NCBI GenBank assembly: GCA_027064745.1
Contig: JAMOPD010000379.1
Coordinates: 1-6,313 of the forward strand
Length of the DNA stretch: 6,313 bases
Direction of reading: 5' to 3'
From: Thermococcaceae archaeon
GTDB taxonomy: Archaea > Methanobacteriota_B > Thermococci > Thermococcales > Thermococcaceae
A program made the translations under genes and the position numbers. Shown here piece by piece: positions 1-6,313 of the stretch; the stretch's first letter is position 1, and each line of letters opens with the position of its first letter. The notes under the pieces are model-generated. The model ran no database searches, was not told the origin of the DNA, and saw nothing but the letters and a program-made list of their open reading frames with translations.

Positions 1-1
1 T

Positions 2-913
2 CTTAGGGACAGCTTAAAAAAAATTCTGAACAGAACACCTGGAGTCTCAACCCTACCTCCATTCTACCAGGAGTTAGTCGATACACTCGTTGATAGAAAG
101 ATGTTTCATAAGGCTTTAGCCTCTGTAAACTGGGCAGTGAAGACAATACGAACCCTTGAGCAGAGGTATGCAGAGAAGATAAGGTATTCAAAGGATCCTA
201 ATGAAATTGCCCAGCTTAGAAGACAGTTCTACGGCAGAGTCGCAAGTGTCATCAAGGATATAGGTGAGAATCTCGAATATCTCAATCAGGCAAGAAATGT
301 GCTCAGGGAACTCCCCGTTATTGAGCTTGACCTTCCGACGATTGTTATAGCGGGTCATCCCAATGTTGGCAAGTCAACTCTCCTCAGGGCTTTAACCAAC
401 GCGAAGCCTGAAGTGGCCAGCTACCCATTCACAACTAAGGGCATAAATGTTGGCCAGTTTGAGGAGCACTATCTCAGGTATCAGGTTATAGATACGCCCG
501 GACTTCTCGACAGGCCGCTAAGCCAAAGGAATGAGATAGAAAGACAGGCGATTTTGGCGTTGAAGCACCTTGGGAAGGTTATTATTTACATTTTCGATCC
601 CAGTGAGCACTGTGGCTATCCAATAACGGAGCAAATGCATCTCTTTGAGGAGATTTACAACGAATTCAGAGAGTTTCCATTCATAGTTGTGCTCAATAAA
701 GTGGATATTGCTGATGAAGAGAAGATTAAGGAAGTGGAGGAGTTCGTCAGGTCGAAGGGCATTGAGCCGCTTAGGATATCGGCCCTTAGAGGTGAAGGCC
801 TCGATGAGATGAAGAGGTGCGTCATAGGGCTGGTTAAACCGATGATCGAAGAGCAGGCAAAACGGACTGTGGAGAGAGAACTGAAAAAGTACAGGGAAGA
901 GCTTGAGCTCTGA
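2..913 (+). CDS. NOG1-family GTP-binding protein, 5'-partial
   Basis: This is a Ras-like/Obg-HflX superfamily GTPase of the NOG1 type. In archaea and eukaryotes this family acts in large ribosomal subunit assembly in the cytoplasm (or nucleolus). The frame is open from base 2 with no stop, so the start lies outside the window; an ATG at 101 is internal because the codons before it already read as NOG1 N-terminal sequence (RTPGVSTLPPFYQELVD). The visible 303 residues contain a helical NOG1 N-terminal domain (about 1-110), then the G domain: G1 GHPNVGKST (about 118-126), switch I YPFTTKGINVG, G3 DTPGLLDRP (about 164), G4 NKVD (about 232-235) and G5 SALRGEG (about 260). All nucleotide-binding motifs are intact. 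Archaeal members are about 350 residues, so roughly 50 residues are missing, and there is no long C-terminal NOG extension as in eukaryotes. It converges on the decayed genes that follow. Confidence 0.93.
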   Translation, partial: LRDSLKKILNRTPGVSTLPPFYQELVDTLVDRKMFHKALASVNWAVKTIRTLEQRYAEKIRYSKDPNEIAQLRRQFYGRVASVIKDIGENLEYLNQARNVLRELPVIELDLPTIVIAGHPNVGKSTLLRALTNAKPEVASYPFTTKGINVGQFEEHYLRYQVIDTPGLLDRPLSQRNEIERQAILALKHLGKVIIYIFDPSEHCGYPITEQMHLFEEIYNEFREFPFIVVLNKVDIADEEKIKEVEEFVRSKGIEPLRISALRGEGLDEMKRCVIGLVKPMIEEQAKRTVERELKKYREELEL

Positions 914-961
914 TGCTCCTTATTATTGTTAACACTATCGTGAAGCTTGAGAAGTCAATGG

Positions 962-1299
962 CAGTGTAAAGTTTGTTAGGAAATATTGATTTATGGCATT
1001 TCTCCATAAAGAAAATGGGGGTGAAACTTACGTTTTTACTCTTTCGCCTGTTATTGGATTCACTACCTCCTTCTGGGCGTCTGCGATTGACATGCTGATC
1101 TTGGGCTATATCTTCCTCTATCTTCTTCTGAACTTCGGGCTTGAAGTCAGGATGGGTGTCATCTATCAGTCAGCAGATCACTCTCGATTCCAAAGTCTTT
1201 CCGTGCTGAGGAACCCACTAAAACAACGGACATTATGAACTTACGGTGTTTTTCAGCAGTTTTTCGGTGAAAACGCCGGGCGATCTTTAATCTCATCAT
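962..1299 (-). pseudogene. Decayed MNT-type nucleotidyltransferase
   Basis: Minus-strand remnant of a pol-beta-superfamily nucleotidyltransferase (NTP_transf_2 type). An ATG at 1299-1297 has a good ribosome-binding site, GGAGGG at 1311-1306, six bases upstream. It opens a 46-codon frame whose residues 25-41 read VVLVGSSARKDFGIESD, the family's strand-GSxAR-SD active-site signature. The usual second aspartate (SDxD) is absent, and the frame stops at TGA 1161-1159. Protein-like sequence then continues in the next frame (DDTHPDFKPEVQKKIEED, about 1166-1109). It shifts again into SIADAQKEVVNPITGERVKT up to a TAA at 1030-1028, and runs on in that frame as VSPPFSLWRNAINQY to about 983. At least two indels and one nonsense change are therefore present. 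It was probably co-transcribed with the ATPase remnant upstream, whose TGA lies two bases before this ATG. Archaeal MNT proteins are often paired with toxin or HEPN partners; no HEPN is seen here. Confidence 0.72.
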
Positions 1300-1301
1300 A
1301 C

Positions 1302-1981
1302 TCAACCCTCCAACAAAAACTTCCACAGGGGGATAAACTTCACTTGTTAGCCTCGTAATCCCAGGTGATAACCTTATAGATTATTACATTTCAGCTCCTT
1401 GGATGCCCTCAGTAACGCTTCAACTTCTCTTCGTTTGGTCTTGGGGGTCATCGATATCATAGCTAACTTGGATCAGTTCTTTAACCCTAAAGCCAAGTGA
1501 AACAACGAAGTCCACCTCGCCCTTAGAATCCATCCAGTAGCTCACGCTCAACCTCGGCTCGCGGTAATACTTTCTCCTCAGCAACTCAATGGCCACGATG
1601 TTCTCCACACGGTAACCGAGGTCTTTTACCCCAAAAACAGATGCAAAGCCCACATCCACTATATAGAGCCTGGGAATGCTCCTGAGGGATTCAACTTCGC
1701 TGAAATGAATTGGATATATACCCGAGTATTCAGTTTGCTCGTCATAGGAGTTTAGTATAGTCGGTATGCCATATGCCTTGAAAGCTAGCGTTAGACCATA
1801 ATAGTATGATGGCATTTCACCGCCATAATCAGCTGCATGGTACCCAACATAACCATAAGCTACTTTCACTCTTTCATAGTCAGCGAAGTTTTTGGTCAGG
1901 TCTTGAGCTATCCGCTCTCAGGAGCACGAAGATAAAAACAAATGTGAGGATTTGAAACTTACCAATGTCCACTTTCCTCAC
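1302..1981 (-). pseudogene. Decayed gene ending in a DUF4143-type ATPase C-terminal domain
   Basis: Minus-strand remnant read in several frames. (1) GTG 1981 opens a 33-codon frame with a hydrophobic segment (FQILTFVFIFVLL), stopping at TGA 1882-1880. (2) A second frame is open from 1917 to TGA 1422-1420. Its first part (YGYVGYHAADYGGEMPSYYY and on to YPIHF) I do not recognise. Its second part (from about 1710; RLYIVDVGF, ENIVAIELLRRKYY, GEVDFVV, KELIQVSYDIDDP) matches the C-terminal nuclease-like domain of archaeal AAA_14/DUF4143 ATPases. (3) Removing one base from the G5 run 1443-1447 restores KTKRREVEALLRASKELKC, to TAA 1376-1374. (4) VITWDYEAN follows, then after another shift VKFIPLWKFLLEG and TGA 1304-1302, the typical ending of this family. 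The P-loop ATPase domain is missing, so this is a fragment. A GTG at 1869 would give a 149-residue frame, but that product would be chimeric and truncated. A single homopolymer sequencing error would not explain all the breaks. Confidence 0.7.
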
Positions 1982-2005
1982 TCAAAATGAATTAGATGTC
2001 AGAAC

Positions 2006-2018
2006 AGATAAAAATTTC
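2006..2018 (-). promoter_or_regulatory. Possible TATA box of the decayed ATPase gene
   Basis: On the minus strand GAAATTTTTATCT lies about 30 bases before the GTG at 1981, a usual archaeal TATA-to-start distance for a near-leaderless transcript. It is A/T-rich but a weak match, so the call is tentative. It suggests that the decayed locus may once have had its own promoter downstream of S8e. Confidence 0.3.
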
Positions 2019-2029
2019 GATATCTCTGA

Positions 2030-2047
2030 GAAGTAAATGAAAAGAAG
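2030..2047 (-). terminator. T-rich terminator candidate after S8e
   Basis: Directly after the S8e stop the minus strand reads CTTCTTTTCATTTACTT, a pyrimidine/T-rich run of the sort that ends archaeal transcripts without a hairpin. No stem-loop is visible. Confidence 0.35.
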
Positions 2048-2440
2048 TCAAGCGTTCTCTTCCTTTATGAGAACAGCATTGACAACGCCGTGCTGTCCGG
2101 GTCTTGATGTAACTATGGCCTTACCTATCTCAGTTTCGATGATGGCGCCCTTGGTTATGATATCTCTCCTGACGTACTGTCTGTTTGCTGGGTTCTCGAT
2201 GACGTTTAGTATCTTAACTTTTCTGCCTTTCCCATTCTCAAAAACGTTGGCATAAAGAGCCTCAATCAAGCGCACCTTTCTGTTTCCACCATATGTTCTG
2301 ATGAACTTCTTCTTTTCATTTTCTTCGGCTACCCTTGTAAAAGCTGGCTCCCTTCCGAGCTCCCTCTTTCTCTTTTTCCTTGCGAGGATGATTCTACCAC
2401 CTGAAGGCTTTCTAAGTGATCTTCCCTGCCATATACTCAT
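2048..2440 (-). CDS. rps8e: 30S ribosomal protein S8e
   Basis: Small-subunit ribosomal protein of the archaeal/eukaryotic S8e family, a basic cytoplasmic protein that binds 16S rRNA. The 130-residue product has the family hallmarks: N-terminal [14 protein letters not shown], the lysine/arginine-rich segment [16 protein letters not shown], the central [11 protein letters not shown], and a C-terminal [20 protein letters not shown] followed by [11 protein letters not shown]. Length agrees with archaeal homologs (about 125-130). I chose ATG 2440-2438 (MSIWQGRS) because GGTGA/GAGGTGA at 2446-2452 sits five bases upstream, and homologs begin M-x-IWQGRS. A GTG at 2449 would overlap that ribosome-binding site. 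The gene has its own promoter and is divergent from the membrane protein gene. It is the intact neighbour of the decayed ATPase locus, which lies downstream in the same orientation. Confidence 0.96.
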   Translation of the reverse strand: MSIWQGRSLRKPSGGRIILARKKRKRELGREPAFTRVAEENEKKKFIRTYGGNRKVRLIEALYANVFENGKGRKVKILNVIENPANRQYVRRDIITKGAIIETEIGKAIVTSRPGQHGVVNAVLIKEENA

Positions 2441-2485
2441 CTCTCTCACCTCTTATGAGCTTAACCCTAACGCCTCTTTGGGAGG

Positions 2486-2505
2486 TTCGTTTATAAGCTT
2501 TTCTC
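2486..2505. promoter_or_regulatory. Shared, nearly palindromic TATA region between S8e and the membrane protein gene
   Basis: The minus strand reads GAAAAGCTTATAAACG, a good BRE plus TATA element about 50 bases before the S8e ATG, giving a 5' leader of roughly 25-30 bases. Because the core (TTTATAAG/CTTATAAA) is close to symmetric, the plus strand also presents TTTATAAG. That copy is about 60 bases before the membrane protein's preferred ATG at 2554, and would start transcription near 2518. The purine-rich BRE-like stretch favours the S8e direction. Confidence 0.55.
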
Positions 2506-2553
2506 AGGGAAGAGTTTTAAATGATTACACCTGAGTTTAGAGTGGTGAAACAC

Positions 2554-3462
2554 ATGGGTGCTATAGATGCATTTTCAAATACGATAACTATGATAACCTC
2601 TCATAAGAATCTGGTTTTGCTGATAATGGTATTCGCACTGATTCTTGCTCCAATTTCCACATACCTTATTGGAAATGCCCCTGAGCTCAATTTTAACCAG
2701 ACCCAGACAATACAGAAGCAGGGAAATGTAATATTCGAAGAACATGGTTCAACATTTCCTGAGAAAGACATAGAAGCCCTGAGAAGCTATCTGCCAAAAC
2801 TTCTTCTCTATGCCCTTATCGCGAGCCTTCTCATGGCCGCAGTTCAGTATGCGGTTATTAAGGGCAGCTATATGGTTGCCAATGGAGAGGAGTACAGCCT
2901 TGGGGGTCTGATATCTGAAGGTTTCAGACACCTTCTTCAGGTCTTTGTTATCAATTTGATCTTTGGTGCGATAGCACTCATTATAATACTCCTACCGTTA
3001 ATGTTAATCCTAATTCCTGTAGGGGCAGGAGCGCTCTCAGGTACTGCAGGTATAATCGTTGCTGGCATATTTTTTGTTCTCGTGATAGAGTTTTTTGTCG
3101 TTATATTCATGATGGGTCTCCTCTCGATGACGGTACCCCTCTACGTTATTAAGGGTAATATCGGAGCAGCATTTGAGGCTTTTAGTCTTGCATTCCGCAA
3201 TATACTTTCAACCTTTGGCTTTGGAGCTCTTCTATTAATAGGAGTACTTGTCATAAGTATGATAATGGCACCTTTCTCTATGATGGCAGCCATGATATCC
3301 TCAGGATGGTCTAAAATGTTAGTTTCAGCCCTAATTGAAGCTCCTTTTCAGGCTTTGATATATGCCATAATGTGGATAGGAGGGCTTGAATTTTACCTTG
3401 AGCTGGAAAAGAAGGATAAGGGGGAGGATGTTGATTTACTGCTTGAGGAGTTCAAGTTTTGA
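2554..3462 (+). CDS. Six-helix integral membrane protein of unknown function
   Basis: I do not recognise a specific family. The 302-residue product is very hydrophobic, with six probable transmembrane segments at about residues 20-40, 82-102, 128-157, 163-192, 222-247 and 254-279. A polar loop (41-81, rich in N, Q, E and T) separates the first two, and the tail is short and acidic/charged (LEKKDKGEDVDLLLEEF). No signal peptide cleavage site, transporter signature or catalytic motif is visible. It resembles the uncharacterised archaeal multi-pass proteins with repeated helix-pair layouts. I prefer ATG 2554 because GGTGA at 2544-2548 lies five bases upstream; an in-frame ATG at 2521 would add 11 residues but has no ribosome-binding site. 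It is transcribed alone, divergent from S8e and convergent with CTP synthase, so its context gives no functional clue. Confidence 0.85.
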   Translation: MGAIDAFSNTITMITSHKNLVLLIMVFALILAPISTYLIGNAPELNFNQTQTIQKQGNVIFEEHGSTFPEKDIEALRSYLPKLLLYALIASLLMAAVQYAVIKGSYMVANGEEYSLGGLISEGFRHLLQVFVINLIFGAIALIIILLPLMLILIPVGAGALSGTAGIIVAGIFFVLVIEFFVVIFMMGLLSMTVPLYVIKGNIGAAFEAFSLAFRNILSTFGFGALLLIGVLVISMIMAPFSMMAAMISSGWSKMLVSALIEAPFQALIYAIMWIGGLEFYLELEKKDKGEDVDLLLEEFKF

Positions 3463-3464
3463 GG

Positions 3465-3480
3465 TTTAATTTTTGCTTCT
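3465..3480 (+). terminator. T-rich terminator candidate after the membrane protein gene
   Basis: The 24-base gap between the two convergent genes carries TTTAATTTTTGCTTCT on the plus strand, directly after the TGA. Oligo-T without a stem is the usual archaeal termination signal. No comparable run is seen for the minus-strand pyrG end. Confidence 0.4.
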
Positions 3481-3486
3481 ATAACG

Positions 3487-5271
<1,785 letters not shown>

Positions 5272-5283
5272 AGCTAAAGATAC

Positions 5284-5303
5284 AGTAAAAAGAGTGAGGA
5301 ATA
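5284..5303 (-). terminator. T-rich terminator candidate after UPF0212
   Basis: After the UPF0212 stop codon the minus strand reads TTCCTCACTCTTTTTACTG, with five consecutive T at 5291-5287. This fits stem-less archaeal termination of the DUF357-UPF0212 operon, just before the inverted-repeat element. Confidence 0.4.
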
Positions 5304-5684
5304 TTAGATGTCTATTCCTTCCCCTCTATCTCCCTCTGCAAGTTCTTTGATCTCGAAAACCTTTAGTGGAACCTTCTTCAGGGCTTTTCCAACAACAGCC
5401 TTGGCTATTCTCTCAGCGTGCTCTATGCTCTGGGCGTTATAAACCTTGATTGTGAGGTATATTCCAACAAGGCCAATATTGCCAATAACAAAAGCACTTT
5501 CAAAATGAGCTCCACAAACAGGGCACTGGGAATAACCTATTTCAACCCTTACAAAGTCAAGCTTTTCCTTATTTAATGCCTTTGCAACCTTTGAAACTGC
5601 AACATTTATGGCATCTTCTGCTGTTTCAACATCTCTCACGATTATAGGTGCTTCCAATACAACCACATAGTTACTCTCTCCCAT
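5304..5684 (-). CDS. UPF0212 / DUF555 family protein
   Basis: Conserved archaeal protein of unknown function; 126 residues, close to the family length. The N-terminus YVVVLEAPIIVRDVETAEDAI and the following NVAVSKVAKALNKEKLDFV are characteristic. A single CPVCG motif (Cys54, Cys57) is a likely half-site for zinc, possibly completed by dimerisation. The second half (IYLTIKVYNAQSIEHAERIA, KVPLKVFEI) looks like an alpha/beta fold. I chose ATG 5684 because GGTGA at 5690-5694 is five bases upstream and the resulting M-G-x-x-x-YVVVLEAP fits the family; ATG 5690 and GTG 5693 would overlap the end of the preceding gene. It follows DUF357 by five bases and is surely co-transcribed. No enzymatic role can be read from the sequence. 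Confidence 0.92.
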   Translation of the reverse strand: MGESNYVVVLEAPIIVRDVETAEDAINVAVSKVAKALNKEKLDFVRVEIGYSQCPVCGAHFESAFVIGNIGLVGIYLTIKVYNAQSIEHAERIAKAVVGKALKKVPLKVFEIKELAEGDRGEGIDI

Positions 5685-5689
5685 CTCCA

Positions 5690-5977
5690 TCACCCGAAAG
5701 CAAACAGTCTGTCGTCTTCTCCTTTGAATACCCCCAGACGCACTCCGGCGTCAATAAATCCGTGGGCATAATTCAACGCAGCGAAAGCAGTGACATAGTC
5801 ACCTCTTTCATAGTAATATTTAGCATCCCGGAAGTAGCTCTCTGCCATGGTTAAAAAGTCTTTTGCTGCAGAATAGAGGAGGCTTTTTTCATGGACAGCG
5901 ATTTTTAAGGTTCTGAGGGCTTCTTCGGTTATTTTAAAATACTTTTGGAGCTTTTCTTCGCTTATCTCCCGCCCCAC
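5690..5977 (-). CDS. DUF357 family protein
   Basis: Small, almost wholly helical archaeal protein of unknown function, 95 residues. The recognisable core is [17 protein letters not shown] (about 12-28), then [40 protein letters not shown] (split [18 protein letters not shown] and [18 protein letters not shown]), ending in DDRLFAFG. The aromatic-rich two-helix arrangement resembles a HEPN/TPR-like bundle, and the [13 protein letters not shown] segment is the family's best-conserved part. GTG 5977 is the likely start: GAGGCGA lies five bases upstream and no in-frame ATG occurs before the conserved core. First gene of a two-gene operon with UPF0212, with its own TATA box. The constant partnership with a CxxC protein suggests a shared process, but that is inference. 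Confidence 0.88.
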   Translation of the reverse strand: MGREISEEKLQKYFKITEEALRTLKIAVHEKSLLYSAAKDFLTMAESYFRDAKYYYERGDYVTAFAALNYAHGFIDAGVRLGVFKGEDDRLFAFG

Positions 5978-6007
5978 CGGTCTCGCCTCAGGCTAAGCTG
6001 ATGAGTT

Positions 6008-6021
6008 TATTTTATAAAACT
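6008..6021 (-). promoter_or_regulatory. TATA box of the DUF357-UPF0212 operon
   Basis: The minus strand reads AGTTTTATAAAATAA, a near-consensus archaeal TATA box about 37 bases before the GTG start. The expected start site is near 5988, leaving a leader of about 10 bases that carries the GAGGCGA ribosome-binding site. Confidence 0.6.
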
Positions 6022-6029
6022 TTGCATTT

Positions 6030-6237
6030 AGCCTTTACGGTTCAAAGTTTGATCATAGTGAGGAGTCAACTTAAGAAGGGGCTCTGTAGTAAGCGAAACA
6101 TTGCAGAACTGTTCAATTAAAGGATGGACTCCCGGAATACGGACACATTTTAGAATTGTGTATAATTTTCCGTCAGTTAAAAAGAGAAACACTTACAAAA
6201 GAGTACCGTCGAAAAGAAACTCCTTCACAATCGTCAA
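6030..6237. other. Intergenic stretch with only ambiguous short reading frames
   Basis: No gene is supported here. On the minus strand a 54-codon frame (GTG 6192 to TAA 6030-6028) lacks a ribosome-binding site. On the plus strand a 39-codon frame from ATG 6001 to TAA 6118-6120 is followed, in another frame, by an open stretch from 6093 to TAA 6267-6269. Each reads somewhat protein-like, none matches a family I know, and they lie on opposite strands. A decayed gene beside a tRNA is possible but not shown. Confidence 0.3.
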
Positions 6238-6261
6238 ATTTTAGAAAGCTTGCTTTGCAAG
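6238..6261 (-). terminator. Hairpin plus T-rich tract downstream of tRNA-Val
   Basis: Nine bases past the encoded CCA the minus strand reads CTTGCAAAGCAAG (6261-6249), a perfect 5-bp stem with a 3-base loop, followed by CTTTCTAAAATTT. It could act as a tRNA terminator or 3' processing signal, though the T tract is interrupted. Confidence 0.35.
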
Positions 6262-6269
6262 GGCTGTAA

Positions 6270-6313
6270 TGGTGGGCCCGCGGGGATTCGAACCCCGGAC
6301 CTCCGCCGTGTGA
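6270..6313 (-). tRNA. tRNA-Val(CAC), 3' half only (cut by window edge)
   Basis: Minus-strand 3' half of a tRNA. Reading 5' to 3': T33, anticodon CAC (6312-6310), A37, C38, anticodon-stem strand GGCGG, five-base variable loop AGGTC, T stem CGGGG/CCCCG closing TTCGAAT, acceptor strand CGGGCCC, discriminator A and an encoded CCA (6272-6270). CAC pairs with GUG, so the tRNA is valine. The anticodon call depends on standard spacing only, because the 5' half and the other side of the anticodon stem lie beyond the window; canonical element lengths make it fairly safe. The acceptor strand predicts a 5' end of GGGCCCG. Confidence 0.9.

Noticed and set aside
993..1238. Plus-strand 81-codon frame with a hydrophobic stretch
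   Set aside because: It is antisense to the nucleotidyltransferase remnant, has no ribosome-binding site, and its hydrophobic look comes from the reverse complement of charged codons.
1420..1869. Intact 149-residue gene from GTG 1869
   Set aside because: Coding-like sequence continues upstream of the GTG and, in other frames, downstream of the stop to a natural family C-terminus, so this is the longest surviving piece of a broken gene.
2037..2534. Plus-strand frames opposite S8e
   Set aside because: They are shadows of the S8e coding sequence, which has clear family motifs and a ribosome-binding site.
6269..6313. Plus-strand frame across the tRNA (MVGPRGFEPRTSAV) as an integrase N-terminus
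   Set aside because: Such peptides arise from any antisense tRNA T-arm. The frame ends in TGA at 6311-6313 and has no integrase motif.

Overview
The window reads as a chromosomal stretch from a hyperthermophilic euryarchaeon, most likely of the order Thermococcales (Thermococcus, Pyrococcus or Palaeococcus group). The evidence is the gene set (archaeal NOG1-type GTPase, ribosomal protein S8e, archaeal CTP synthase, UPF0212/DUF555, DUF357), strong GGTGA/GAGG ribosome-binding sites, and A/T-rich BRE/TATA-like elements at the expected distances. The assignment comes from remembered family features, not from a search.

Layout. Positions 2-913 (+) hold a NOG1-like GTPase whose N-terminus is cut by the window edge. 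Positions 962-1981 hold no intact gene but two decayed minus-strand genes in tandem. The upstream one (1981 to 1302) ends in the C-terminal domain of a DUF4143-type archaeal ATPase; the downstream one (1299 to about 962) is a nucleotidyltransferase (GS-x-AR, SD signature). Both are broken by several frameshifts and in-frame stops. The end of the ATPase remnant and the start of the nucleotidyltransferase are still spaced as in an operon. Positions 2048-2440 (-) encode ribosomal protein S8e, divergent from a six-helix membrane protein of unknown function (2554-3462, +). The two share a short intergenic region with a nearly palindromic TATA element. CTP synthase (3487-5070, -) converges on the membrane protein.

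Upstream of pyrG, 5085-5303 contains its promoter, a short G/T-rich tandem repeat and an approximately 84-bp inverted-repeat element flanked by 7-bp direct repeats. This last feature looks like a MITE-type insertion. Next is a minus-strand two-gene operon, DUF357 (5977 to 5690) followed by UPF0212/DUF555 (5684 to 5304). The window ends in the 3' half of a tRNA-Val(CAC) on the minus strand with an encoded CCA. The roughly 250 bases between that tRNA and the DUF357 promoter hold only ambiguous reading frames and a small hairpin.

Most intact genes are housekeeping (ribosome assembly, ribosome structure, CTP synthesis, translation). The accessory content is the decayed ATPase/nucleotidyltransferase pair, the MITE-like element and the tRNA-flanking stretch. 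I see no intact undescribed system. The decayed pair and the inverted-repeat element are the most informative non-routine signals.
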